DNA from: Bombilactobacillus thymidiniphilus | GTDB lineage: Bacteria > Bacillota > Bacilli > Lactobacillales > Lactobacillaceae | Assembly (NCBI RefSeq): GCF_023380245.1 | Contig: NZ_CP093365.1 | Location: forward strand, 372,001-436,000 | DNA: 64,000 nucleotides | Direction: 5' to 3' | Shown here: positions 52,407 through 61,236 of the stretch, piece by piece | How positions within the stretch are numbered: position 1 is the stretch's first letter | How the letters are laid out: each line of letters begins with the position of its first letter | Position numbers and translations under genes: made by a program | Notes under the pieces: model-generated | What the model was told of the DNA's origin: nothing | The model's database searches: none | Seen by the model: the letters and a program-made list of their open reading frames with translations, nothing else

Positions 52407-53609
52407 ATGGAAACAGAAAATCACTATTGGCAACGCAACATGTACATTTTGACCTTTGGCAATTTTATTGCTGGTATTGGTTTTAGTATGGTTACGCCCT
52501 TTTTATCTTTATATATTACCACGTTGATGCACAACAATAACACACCAACATTACATGTAGCATTATGGACAGGAATTGCTACATCGATTACTTATTTGAT
52601 CTCAGCGATCATTTCACCTTTATGGGGTAAATTAGCTGATCGGCAAGGTCGAAAGTTAATTATTTTGCGAGCTTCTTTAGGAATGGCTATTGTGATTGGA
52701 TGTATGTCAATTGTTAGTAATGTTTATGAATTGGTAATTTTGCGTGGTTTGCAAGGAATCTTTTCTGGTTACATAAGTAATTCGAACACCTTAATTGCAA
52801 CTACTGCGCCATCTAATAAAGTTGGTAAAGCTCTAGGCACTTTAACCACAGGAACGGTTTCCGGTAATTTATTAGGACCCTTACTAGGCGGTATTTTGTC
52901 ACAATTATGGGGCTTTCGCATTCCTTTCTTAATTACTGGTCTACTGTTATTAACCGCATTTTTTCTATGTTTGTTCTTTGTCAAAGAAGAGTTCACACCG
53001 GTACCTAAAAGTGCCGAGTTATCTTTCAAACAAGTTTATCACCAGCTTACAGCACCTAAAATCATCATTGGCATGTGCTTAACAACATTTTTAATCCAAA
53101 CTGCGAATAATTCGATCAATCCAATTATCAGTCTATATGTCAAACAATTGATGCCCCATTCTAGTAAAGTGGCTTTAATTAGTGGCATCGTGACTGCAAT
53201 GCCTGGCATTTCTTCAGCTTTATTAGCTTCCAAATTAGGAGCTCTAGGTGATCATATCGGTACTAAACGTGTTTTGATTGCTGGTTTAGTTTTTGCTACT
53301 TTGATTTATATTCCACAGGCTTTTGTAACCAATGTCTGGCAATTGATGTTCTTGCGTTTTCTTGTTGGTATTTCTAACGCCGCTTTATTGCCTCAAGTAC
53401 AAACAATTTTAGCTAAAGAAAGTCCTGCTAAAATTTCTGGACGTATCTTTGGCTATAATCAGAGCTTCATGTATAGTGGTAATTTTGCTGGACCACTGCT
53501 AGGAGCCTGCTTATCAGGTGCATTTGGTTACGCTTTTGTATTCTTATCCACAGCTTTGTTAGAATTTGTCAATATCATTATTGTTCAAAAAACTAGTCGA
53601 ACTAAGTAG
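52407..53609 (+). CDS. MFS transporter (multidrug efflux type)
   Basis: 400 residues, about 12 membrane helices. Motif A LWGKLADRQGRKLII follows helix 2; the second-half counterpart is LGALGDHIGTKRVL; LATLTTGTVSGNLLGP-like GTLTTGTVSGNLLGPLLGG is the motif C region of drug/H+ antiporters. The product resembles MdtG-type efflux pumps; the substrate cannot be assigned. ATG 52407 follows GGAAGTG by six bases; the ATG at 52392 has no RBS. No adjacent regulator gene. Confidence 0.88.
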   Translation: METENHYWQRNMYILTFGNFIAGIGFSMVTPFLSLYITTLMHNNNTPTLHVALWTGIATSITYLISAIISPLWGKLADRQGRKLIILRASLGMAIVIGCMSIVSNVYELVILRGLQGIFSGYISNSNTLIATTAPSNKVGKALGTLTTGTVSGNLLGPLLGGILSQLWGFRIPFLITGLLLLTAFFLCLFFVKEEFTPVPKSAELSFKQVYHQLTAPKIIIGMCLTTFLIQTANNSINPIISLYVKQLMPHSSKVALISGIVTAMPGISSALLASKLGALGDHIGTKRVLIAGLVFATLIYIPQAFVTNVWQLMFLRFLVGISNAALLPQVQTILAKESPAKISGRIFGYNQSFMYSGNFAGPLLGACLSGAFGYAFVFLSTALLEFVNIIIVQKTSRTK

Positions 53610-53623
53610 TAATTTTATACAAT

Positions 53624-53655
53624 AAAAAAACGCCTCATTAAGAGGCGTTTTTTTA
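53624..53655. terminator. Bidirectional terminator
   Basis: CGCCTC (53631-53636) and GAGGCG (53642-53647) with seven A and seven T on the flanks, between converging MFS and rpmE2 genes; its right end overlaps the rpmE2 stop. Confidence 0.95.
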
Positions 53656-53901
53656 TTGTTCTGATAAACCATATTTCTTGTTGAAACGATCGATTCGACC
53701 ATCTGCTTGTGTAAACTTTTGTTTGCCAGTATAAAAGGGATGGGAATCGGATGTAATTTCCATCCGAATCAATGGGTACTCTTTACCTTCATAATCAACA
53801 GTTTCACTAGAATTAACAGTTGAACCAGCTAAAAATTTCTTACCGGTTGCAGAATCCATGAATACAACTTCATGATAATCTGGATGAATTCCTTTTTTCA
53901 T
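53653..53901 (-). CDS. rpmE2: 50S ribosomal protein L31 type B
   Basis: 82 residues from [16 protein letters not shown]. No Cys residues, hence the zinc-independent type [16 protein letters not shown] and [12 protein letters not shown] are typical. ATG 53901 was chosen since GAGGAG lies about nine bases before; the GTG at 53910 overlaps it. In many lactobacilli rho lies between murA and this gene; here it is absent. Confidence 0.96.
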   Translation of the reverse strand: MKKGIHPDYHEVVFMDSATGKKFLAGSTVNSSETVDYEGKEYPLIRMEITSDSHPFYTGKQKFTQADGRIDRFNKKYGLSEQ

Positions 53902-53942
53902 AATTGACACTCCTCTGCCCTAAATCATTTGCTGAATTAGAG

Positions 53943-54006
53943 ATTATATTACCAACAGTACAAAATGTTAGCACGATTAAGCTAAACTTGCAACCAAGTT
54001 TAACTT
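53943..54006 (-). promoter_or_regulatory. murA 3' hairpin and rpmE2 promoter
   Basis: A 12-bp stem (arms 53995-54006 and 53979-53990, AAGYTAAACTTG type, one G-U) overlaps the murA stop but lacks a U-run. It is followed by CTAACA (53966-53971), 17 bp, TATAAT (53943-53948), a likely rpmE2 promoter. Confidence 0.65.
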
Positions 54007-55273
54007 AAATCAACTCTGTCCCATTATACGTAACATCCGCTTTTAAGTTGGTTAATTTCTCAATAACTCGGTCATAACCGCGCATAATATTCTCTGCTTG
54101 ATGAATCACTGTTGTACCTTCTGCCATTAACGCTGCTACCATTAATGCCGCACCACCGCGAATCTCTTCAGCATTAACTTCCGCACCAATCAATTTATCC
54201 GTGTGATTAACTTGAATAGTGCCATCAATCACCTTAATACTGGCGCCCATCTTAATCAATTCTGGAATATGCCGCGTTCTCTTAGGATAAATAGTATCGA
54301 CAATCGTACTGCAACTATCTGCCAACAACATTAAAGGAGTTAATGGTTGCTGCAGATCAGTAGCAAATCCTGGATAAGGACTAGTCTTGACCTTAACGCC
54401 CGACAATTGACTGTTAGGATACACAAAAATACTATCTTCTCTTACATCTAAATTAACACCTAACTCTTGTAACTTAGCCAAAAAAGCATCTAGATGCTCA
54501 GCAATAATATTTTGTACTAAAACGCCATCACCAACAGCGGCTGCCAAAGAAAGATACGTACCAGCTTCAATACGATCAGGAATTATTGTATGCGCATTAG
54601 TCGCTTTTAAAGAAGCCACGCCTATAATGCGAATCGTCTGTGTTCCAGCACCGCGAATCTTGGCACCCATATTATTCAAAAAAGTTGCTAGATCAATGAT
54701 TTCCGGTTCTTTGGCAGCATTTTCGATGATCGTAACACCCTTAGCGCGCACTGCTGCCAAAATAATATTAATCGTGGCACCAACCGACACCATATCCAAA
54801 AAAATACGCGCACCATGCAATCCATTAGGTGCTTCAATGACAATAGAATTTTTATTTTCAGAAACTACAGCACCTAAGGCTTTAAAACCTTTAATATGTT
54901 GATCAATTGGTCGCGGACCAATATCGTCACCACCTGGAAAACCCACGACCGCTTTACCAAAACGACCTAATAAAGAACCCATAAAATAATATGATGCTCG
55001 CAGACTAGTTACTTTGCCGTGGGGAAGCGGTGTTAAATGAATATTAGTCGGATCAATTTTTAAAACATCTTTTTGAAAATCAGACGCCACCCCCATATCG
55101 TGAAGCATGTCCATCAAATTATAAACATCTTTAATTTTAGGGACACTGTCCAAAGTGACAGGTGTATCCGACAAAATGGTAGCGGGAATGATCGCCACAG
55201 TGCTATTTTTTGCGCCACCGATTGTGACAGATCCAGAAAGTCTTTTCCCCCCGTTAATAACCATCTTCGCCAT
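54005..55273 (-). CDS. murA: UDP-N-acetylglucosamine 1-carboxyvinyltransferase with Asp active site
   Basis: 422 residues. First committed step of peptidoglycan synthesis. Family segments: [48 protein letters not shown] (with the conserved Asp) and [10 protein letters not shown]. The active-site loop reads [19 protein letters not shown]: residue 116 is Asp (codon GAC, 54926-54928) where E. coli MurA has Cys115. Asp at this place is known in fosfomycin-insensitive MurA of mycobacteria and chlamydiae. Neighbours pyrG upstream and rpmE2 downstream. Confidence 0.95.
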   Translation of the reverse strand: MAKMVINGGKRLSGSVTIGGAKNSTVAIIPATILSDTPVTLDSVPKIKDVYNLMDMLHDMGVASDFQKDVLKIDPTNIHLTPLPHGKVTSLRASYYFMGSLLGRFGKAVVGFPGGDDIGPRPIDQHIKGFKALGAVVSENKNSIVIEAPNGLHGARIFLDMVSVGATINIILAAVRAKGVTIIENAAKEPEIIDLATFLNNMGAKIRGAGTQTIRIIGVASLKATNAHTIIPDRIEAGTYLSLAAAVGDGVLVQNIIAEHLDAFLAKLQELGVNLDVREDSIFVYPNSQLSGVKVKTSPYPGFATDLQQPLTPLMLLADSCSTIVDTIYPKRTRHIPELIKMGASIKVIDGTIQVNHTDKLIGAEVNAEEIRGGAALMVAALMAEGTTVIHQAENIMRGYDRVIEKLTNLKADVTYNGTELI

Positions 55274-55453
55274 ATTACTCTCAGCCCTTCTTCAACTAGT
55301 TATTTATATAAGCCACTAACTTATTTAAATCATATTGAATTATATATTTTAAATTTTTATCTAAAAATTAATCAAAAATAATAACATATCCTTATTATTG
55401 GAACAAAACTCACTATAAAATAATAATACAAAAACTAGTTAAAGTACACCCTA

Positions 55454-57067
55454 TTAAATACCTATTTCCGTTAAGCCACTTGCTTGCGCAATAAATTCTT
55501 TAAAAATTGGTTCAGGTCGATCAGGACGGGACAAAAATTCTGGATGATATTGCACACCAACAAAAAATTTATTTTCAGGAACTTCGACAATTTCTACTAA
55601 ACGATTATCAGGTGAAACGCCAGAAAATACTAAGCCACTATTAGTTAACAACTCACGATAATCATTGTTGAATTCATAACGATGACGGTGACGCTCTTGA
55701 ATCACACTTTGTTCACCATAAGCATGACTAGCCACGCTATCTTTTTTTAATTTACAAGGATAAAGACCCAAGCGCAAAGTACCGCCACGATTTTCAACAT
55801 CTTTTTGATCAGCCATCAAGTCAATCACTTTATCAACAGCCAATTCATCAACCTCACCTGTTGTAGCGTCTTTAATACCAGCAGCATTGCGCGCATATTC
55901 AACGCAAGCCATTTGCATACCTAGACAAATTCCTAAATATGGCACATCGTTTTCCCGCGCATATTTAGCAGTCTGGATCATACCTTCTAACCCACGTGTC
56001 CCAAAACCACCAGGAATAATAATGCCATCAACATCAGCGAAGATCTCTTGCACATTATCAGCTGTAATACTTTCAGCACTAATCCGTTTGACTTTGATAT
56101 CAGAGTTAAACGTATAACCAGCATGCTTTAAAGCCTCATCAACAGAAATATAAGCATCTTTTAATTCAATATATTTACCAACTAAAGCAATTGTGGTTTG
56201 ATGTTGCAGATTCAAAACTCGTTGTTCAATCCGTTGCCATTCAGTCATATCGGCACCAGGGACGTCTAATTGTAATTTGTCACAAACAATCTGATCCATG
56301 CTTTGTTTTTGTAAATTCAATGGAATGGAATACAATGTGGGAACATCTAACGACTCGATTACCGCTTCTGGTGACACATCACAAAATGATGCAATTTTAT
56401 TACGCATTTCCTGGGAAATAGGTTTTTCAGTTCGAACAACCAAAATATTAGGCTGGATCCCAACTCCACGCAATTCTTTGACACTATGCTGTGTGGGTTT
56501 AGTCTTCATTTCGTCAGCAGCTCGTAAATAAGGCACTAAAGTAGTGTGAATATAGACCACATTTTCTGAACCAACTTCAGCCTTCATCTGTCTTAAAGCT
56601 TCCAAATAAGGCAAAGATTCGATATCACCGACTGTTCCACCAACCTCGGTAATAACCACATCAGAATCAGTAGTAGTTGCTGCACGCATAATTTTTTCTT
56701 TAATCATATTCGTAACATGAGGGATAACTTGCACGGTAGCACCATTATAATCGCCTTTACGTTCTTTACGTAAAATTTCTGAATATAGTTTACCTGTTGT
56801 CACATTAGAATATTTATTCAGATCATTATCAATGAAACGTTCATAATGTCCTAAATCTAGATCCGTTTCAGCACCATCATCAGTAACAAAAACTTCACCA
56901 TGCTGATAAGGGCTCATAGTTCCAGGATCAACATTAATATAGGGATCAAATTTCTGTAAAGTTACCTTGAGTCCCCGATTTTTCAACAGTCTTCCTAAAG
57001 ATGCTGCTACGATTCCCTTACCCAGCGAAGAAACAACCCCACCTGTTACAAAGATATATTTAGTCAT
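55454..57067 (-). CDS. pyrG: CTP synthase
   Basis: 537 residues. Amination of UTP to CTP. Synthase half begins [19 protein letters not shown]; the glutaminase half has [25 protein letters not shown] (catalytic Cys) and [12 protein letters not shown] (His and Glu). ATG 57067 follows GAGGAG by six bases. Regulated by the attenuator at 57111-57168. The 180 bp to murA (55274-55453) are AT-rich with no feature I can support beyond a short palindrome ATTTTTATCTAAAAAT (about 55350-55365). Confidence 0.98.
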   Translation of the reverse strand: MTKYIFVTGGVVSSLGKGIVAASLGRLLKNRGLKVTLQKFDPYINVDPGTMSPYQHGEVFVTDDGAETDLDLGHYERFIDNDLNKYSNVTTGKLYSEILRKERKGDYNGATVQVIPHVTNMIKEKIMRAATTTDSDVVITEVGGTVGDIESLPYLEALRQMKAEVGSENVVYIHTTLVPYLRAADEMKTKPTQHSVKELRGVGIQPNILVVRTEKPISQEMRNKIASFCDVSPEAVIESLDVPTLYSIPLNLQKQSMDQIVCDKLQLDVPGADMTEWQRIEQRVLNLQHQTTIALVGKYIELKDAYISVDEALKHAGYTFNSDIKVKRISAESITADNVQEIFADVDGIIIPGGFGTRGLEGMIQTAKYARENDVPYLGICLGMQMACVEYARNAAGIKDATTGEVDELAVDKVIDLMADQKDVENRGGTLRLGLYPCKLKKDSVASHAYGEQSVIQERHRHRYEFNNDYRELLTNSGLVFSGVSPDNRLVEIVEVPENKFFVGVQYHPEFLSRPDRPEPIFKEFIAQASGLTEIGI

Positions 57068-57204
57068 GTTTTTCTCCTCTGTCATTTTATATTGGGGAAT
57101 TAATTAAACTTAAAAAAGACCTCCCCTTCCATAGAACGGAGAAGCCTTCAACGCACACTAAAGCGCCCAGACGATATTTTATAAGGATTGGGCTTAATTG
57201 TCAA
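57068..57204 (-). promoter_or_regulatory. pyrG promoter and CTP-sensing attenuator leader
   Basis: TTGACA (57199-57204), 17 bp, TAAAAT (57176-57181), then a seven-base gap to GGGCGC, whose first G is at 57168. This 5'-GGGC start is the hallmark of pyrG regulation by reiterative G addition in Bacillus and Lactococcus. Downstream lies a terminator hairpin (arms about 57138-57147 and 57117-57126) followed by six U; its 5' arm GGCTTCTCC is pyrimidine-rich and can pair with added G residues under CTP shortage, letting transcription proceed. Confidence 0.85.
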
Positions 57205-57212
57205 ACAATAAA

Positions 57213-57779
57213 TTATTCTTCATCGTCATCAGCAGAAAATTCGCTTAAATCACCTTCAAGCCCATCTGCCAAATTATTATTACTACCTAAATTATCATCA
57301 TCATCATTGCCAAAAGTTATATCTTGTTGAGCAAATTGTGACAAATCAGGAACATGATCATCACTTAGATCATCATCGTCACTGCTAGAAGAAGTATCAT
57401 CATCATAATCAATGACATCATCATCTTCTTCATCATCCAAGAAAGCATTAACCCGTTTAATTTTAGGAATATGACTCTCATCCGAGTCTTCAGGATGGTT
57501 CACTTCTTCATCAACTGAGTCGTAAGGATACCAGGTACGCAACCCCCAAACATTCTCACCTAAAGAAATAAAACCACCATCACTATTTAAATCTGTATAA
57601 AATTGCGGCAAGCGCTCACGAATTTCACTATCACTTGTATCCATAAATTGTTGAATTGCGTTCACAATATCAGCAAAAGATAAAGCGGATCCCTTTTGTT
57701 CTAAGATTGCGTGTGCTACTTCGATCATTGATAAATCTTTCTTGTCTTCGCCGTCGAATTGTTTGAGTTCTACAGTCAA
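57213..57779 (-). CDS. rpoE: DNA-directed RNA polymerase subunit delta
   Basis: 188 residues. The N-terminal winged-helix domain (SMIEVAHAILEQKG, RLPQFYTDLNSDGGFISLGEN, WGLRTWYPYDS) is followed by a long Asp/Glu/Ser-rich disordered tail, as in Bacillus RpoE, which recycles RNA polymerase. TTG start (57777-57779) with AAAGGA upstream. Its stop is next to the pyrG promoter. Confidence 0.96.
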   Translation of the reverse strand: MTVELKQFDGEDKKDLSMIEVAHAILEQKGSALSFADIVNAIQQFMDTSDSEIRERLPQFYTDLNSDGGFISLGENVWGLRTWYPYDSVDEEVNHPEDSDESHIPKIKRVNAFLDDEEDDDVIDYDDDTSSSSDDDDLSDDHVPDLSQFAQQDITFGNDDDDNLGSNNNLADGLEGDLSEFSADDDEE

Positions 57780-57826
57780 CCACGTACACGTCCTTTCAAC
57801 AGTCTAATAACAATAGTACCGATTAC

Positions 57827-58267
57827 TCAACTAAAAATCAATTGTAACTTGTAATCTCCAATTAAATTATCACCCGAATGTAAAGAATAATCTAGATCAA
57901 TTTGCCCAGAAAAGGGAGCTTTGGCTACTAAAACGTTTAGTTTTTTAGTACGTGAAACTAATTTCAGGGCACCAAAAGCCGTTTGATAATCAAAATTTTG
58001 TTCTGCTAATTGATTAAAAACCATATTAGTTGTCAAATTATTACCAACTTTACGTTTAATAGAAATTTGATTGTCAGAATCAATTTTAACAATAACCTTC
58101 ACATTTTCATTTTCCTGTTCTGCAGGCGCTTCTTGATAACGAATATACAACTTGTCGCCTAAGCGTACGACTTCACCAGCCTGGTCGACATGGTAATTAT
58201 TGATCTCGCCATCCTGCACAACTTGCGTCTTCAAATGGACTTGCACGTTTTGGGCATTTCGTTCCAT
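57827..58267 (-). CDS. DUF1934 family beta-barrel protein (YwiB-like)
   Basis: 146 residues, hydrophilic. VQVHLKTQVVQDGEI, GDKLYIRYQE, and the C-terminal LDYSLHSGDNLIGDYKLQL fit DUF1934, a calycin-like barrel of unknown function. In other lactobacilli it also precedes rpoE. The 59-bp gap to lipL holds overlapping divergent AT-rich -10 elements (around 58305-58320). Confidence 0.85.
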   Translation of the reverse strand: MERNAQNVQVHLKTQVVQDGEINNYHVDQAGEVVRLGDKLYIRYQEAPAEQENENVKVIVKIDSDNQISIKRKVGNNLTTNMVFNQLAEQNFDYQTAFGALKLVSRTKKLNVLVAKAPFSGQIDLDYSLHSGDNLIGDYKLQLIFS

Positions 58268-58338
58268 AGTAACCCCACCTCAGATTTTGTTTTATAATAC
58301 ATTTATTATAGTATATTTAAGAAATATTGAGGGATATT

Positions 58339-59151
58339 ATGCCGGATAAAAATTTAGTGATCTATGATCAAAATTATCAAACTACTCAGCAACTGCAAAA
58401 TATTTTCCCAGAAACCAGTTATTTATTATATTATTGTCAACAAATCCAACAACCAATAATTCATCTATGGCAGAGTCAGCCTACTGTTATTCTCGGACTG
58501 CGCGACAAACATTTAAATAATTTAAAAGCTGGGGTCAATTTATTGCGAGCCAAAAATTATGCTTATATGTTGCGTAATTCCGGCGGTTTAGCTGTCGTGA
58601 GTGATGCAGGAACAATTAATTTAAGCGTATTTTTACCCAATGCCAGCACCATTTCCATAGAAAAAGCGTATTTTATTTTGTATAAATTAATCCAACAAAT
58701 GTTTCCCACACTGACAATTGAGCACTATGAAATCTCTGATTCTTATTGTCCAGGTGATTTTGATTTAGTTATCCAGCATAAAAAAATTGCTGGTTTAGCA
58801 CAGCGTCGCCAACATCAAGCTTTAGTCATTATGGCTTATTTATCCATCAATGGTGCGCAACTGCAACGTGGAAATTTGCTACACCAATTTTATAAACAAG
58901 CTAATACTAATTATGATCCCCATTTTCCTACCGTTAATCCAGATTCCATGGCTAATTTGAATGATTTCACATCAGAGCAGTTGACTGTCGCTATTTTTAA
59001 GAAGCGTTTATTACAAATACTCAAGCCAAAATCATCAACAATTGACTTATTGAGTAACGAGCAACTGATTAAATTACCTGATTTTTCTGAGCTATTTAAC
59101 AAAGAATTACGCAATCAAAAACAATTGAATCAAATTTTATTAAGGAGCTAA
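58339..59151 (+). CDS. lipL: Octanoyl-[GcvH]:protein N-octanoyltransferase-like (LipL)
   Basis: 270 residues, lipoate ligase/LipB fold. RNSGGLAVVSDAGTINLSV and DSYCPGDFDLVIQHKKIAGLAQRR show the Cys (YCPG) used by LipL amidotransferases and the Lys of the family; this combination fits LipL better than ATP-dependent LplA. It would move lipoyl/octanoyl groups from GcvH to E2 subunits. ATG 58339 preceded by GAGGG. Three bp before the HD gene, so the two form an operon. Confidence 0.8.
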   Translation: MPDKNLVIYDQNYQTTQQLQNIFPETSYLLYYCQQIQQPIIHLWQSQPTVILGLRDKHLNNLKAGVNLLRAKNYAYMLRNSGGLAVVSDAGTINLSVFLPNASTISIEKAYFILYKLIQQMFPTLTIEHYEISDSYCPGDFDLVIQHKKIAGLAQRRQHQALVIMAYLSINGAQLQRGNLLHQFYKQANTNYDPHFPTVNPDSMANLNDFTSEQLTVAIFKKRLLQILKPKSSTIDLLSNEQLIKLPDFSELFNKELRNQKQLNQILLRS

Positions 59152-59154
59152 ATT

Positions 59155-60498
59155 ATGGAACAGACACAATTTTTATTGCCACATGAAAAAGTTTTTCGCG
59201 ATCCTGTGCATAAATATATTCACATTGAAAATCGGATAATTTTAGATTTAATCAATACCCCTGAATTTCAACGCTTAAGACGTATCAAGCAATTAGGTAC
59301 AACATCAATGACTTTTCATGGTGCCGAACATACTAGATTTGCCCATTGTTTGGGTGTTTATGAAATTACACGTCGCATTTGTGACAATTTTGCGCGCAAT
59401 TATCCCAGCAAAAAAACGGGTGATGGCTTATGGAATGATGATGAACGTTTAGTAGCTTTGTGTGCTGCTTTGCTACATGATATCGGGCATGGGCCTTATT
59501 CACATACGTTTGAGCATATTTTTAATACTGATCACGAAGCTTGGACTCGCCAAATTATTACTTCACCACAAACCGAAGTAAATCAGATTTTACGTCACGT
59601 TAGCTCAGATTTCCCTGAAAAAGTAGCCAGTGTAATTGCCAAAACCTACCCTAATGAACAAGTTGTGCAAATGATTTCCAGTCAAATTGATTCAGATCGA
59701 ATGGATTATTTATTGCGTGATGCTTATTTTACTGGTACTAATTATGGAACTTTTGACTTAGATCGCATTATGCGCGTGATTCGTCCTTATCAAGATGGTA
59801 TTGCCTTTAATATTGAGGGCATGCACGCGATCGAAGACTATATTGTGTCGCGCTTTCAAATGTATCAGCAAGTTTATTTTCATCCTGTTTCACGGGGCAT
59901 GGAAGTAGTATTACTAAAATTGCTACAACGAGCACAGTTTTTGTATCACAATCAACAATTAACTGACGAAGCACTACCACAATTATTGGTACCTTTTTTT
60001 CAAAAAAAGATCAGTGTAACCAACTATTTGCGCCTGGATGATGATGCTTTAAATACTTATTTTAATTTATGGCGTGATCACCCTGATTCTATTTTACGCG
60101 ATTTAGTGCACCGCTTTTTGGATCGGCATCCGTTCAAATCTATCACTTATCAGCCTGAACAAATTGATTTAGTTAATAAAATGCGTGATTGGGTAAAAGA
60201 TGCTGGGTTCACTCGTGAATTTTACAGTGCTTTAAATAATAGTTTTGATCTACCTTATGATTCCTATGATCCTTCTTCCAAAGAGCCTAAGACGCAAATC
60301 GAATTAATACAACCCGACGATACTTTGGTAGAGTTATCTACAAAAAGTGACATTGTCAGTGCCTTAAGTGGCCATTTTACTGGTGATCAGCGACTTTATT
60401 TTCCGAAAGAAATGCTGCTTGATCCACAAAATAGAACTTTGACACCTTATCTGCAAAATTTCCAAGAACATATTAACAACAATTCTTTAGTAAATTAG
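59155..60498 (+). CDS. HD-domain phosphohydrolase (YwfO-like)
   Basis: 447 residues. HD superfamily motifs: GAEHTRFAHCLGVYEI (His), ALLHDIGHGPYSHTFEH (HD pair) and DSDRMDYLLRDA (last Asp). Resembles Bacillus YwfO and enterococcal dNTP triphosphohydrolases; the N-terminal FRDPVHKYIHIE is typical. Probably a dNTPase that adjusts nucleotide pools; the substrate is inferred from homologues. Confidence 0.88.
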   Translation: MEQTQFLLPHEKVFRDPVHKYIHIENRIILDLINTPEFQRLRRIKQLGTTSMTFHGAEHTRFAHCLGVYEITRRICDNFARNYPSKKTGDGLWNDDERLVALCAALLHDIGHGPYSHTFEHIFNTDHEAWTRQIITSPQTEVNQILRHVSSDFPEKVASVIAKTYPNEQVVQMISSQIDSDRMDYLLRDAYFTGTNYGTFDLDRIMRVIRPYQDGIAFNIEGMHAIEDYIVSRFQMYQQVYFHPVSRGMEVVLLKLLQRAQFLYHNQQLTDEALPQLLVPFFQKKISVTNYLRLDDDALNTYFNLWRDHPDSILRDLVHRFLDRHPFKSITYQPEQIDLVNKMRDWVKDAGFTREFYSALNNSFDLPYDSYDPSSKEPKTQIELIQPDDTLVELSTKSDIVSALSGHFTGDQRLYFPKEMLLDPQNRTLTPYLQNFQEHINNNSLVN

Positions 60499-60527
60499 TT
60501 ACTATAATACTATAGGAGATGATCTAA

Positions 60528-60890
60528 TTGCTGAAAGAATTCAAGCAATTTATTACTAGAGGAAATGTACTTGATCTAGCGATCGGCGTTATTATTGGGG
60601 GCGCTTTTAACAACATCGTCAGTGCTTTGACTAAATATATTTTAAATCCCTTTATCGGCTTATTTTTAGGTAAAATTGATTTATCATCTTTGAAAATTGG
60701 TATGTTTCAAATTGGTAATTTTCTAAATGCTGTAATTGAATTTTTAATTATTTCTTTTGTGATCTTCTTAATAGTTAAAGCAATCAATAAAATCAAAAAA
60801 CCTCAGCCATCTGCTGCACCAAGCAATGATGATTTATCGGTCAAATATTTACAAGAAATCCGTGACGAACTTAAAAATAGCAACAATTAA
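60528..60890 (+). CDS. mscL: Large-conductance mechanosensitive channel
   Basis: 120 residues. TRGNVLDLAIGVIIGGAFNN (TM1 with the pore Gly/Ala pattern) and a second helix FLNAVIEFLIISFVIFLIVK, then a cytoplasmic helix. Opens on membrane tension during osmotic downshock. TTG start at 60528 with AGGAGATGA upstream. Confidence 0.95.
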   Translation: MLKEFKQFITRGNVLDLAIGVIIGGAFNNIVSALTKYILNPFIGLFLGKIDLSSLKIGMFQIGNFLNAVIEFLIISFVIFLIVKAINKIKKPQPSAAPSNDDLSVKYLQEIRDELKNSNN

Positions 60891-61236
60891 CATATATAAG
60901 TAATAAAAATTTATTTCATAAAATAAATTATACTAAACATTGATATTCAACTATAGTAAAATAGTTATTGTGATGATAACTTTTGGTCGCTTTACTTATT
61001 GCTAACTTGATGATTATCATAATTCCCATCTTAACAATAAGCAAAAACCTATCAATTACAGAAAGGAGATTATAGGCACCCGATTTTTTCATTTGATGTA
61101 TGACCAATAATTATTAACAATAAAAGTTATTAATTATTTATGATGATTCATTTGTCGCTTAATTAGAGCTCCAATTAGGTACAATCACATGAATGCACCC
61201 AATTTCAGACATAAGGATAGAGGTAGAATAATCACA
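60891..61236 (+). other. 346-bp non-coding region before the pectate lyase gene
   Basis: AT-rich. It holds a 9-bp-arm hairpin (AATTTATTT/AAATAAATT, about 60914-60935; perhaps an mscL terminator without T-run), a nested stem (CTTATTG 60995-61001 with CAATAAG 61035-61041, enclosing ATGATTATCAT), and a good ribosome-binding sequence AAAGGAG (61062-61068) with no start codon at the right distance. TACAAT (about 61179-61184) is a possible -10. No riboswitch class was recognised. Confidence 0.5.

Noticed and set aside
55073-55381. 102-codon plus-strand frame across the murA start
   Set aside because: Antisense to murA and running into AT-rich spacer; no RBS or promoter.
60891-61236. Possible riboswitch before the pectate lyase gene
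   Set aside because: No recognised aptamer consensus and no terminator or sequestering stem at the start codon; kept only as an unexplained structured region.
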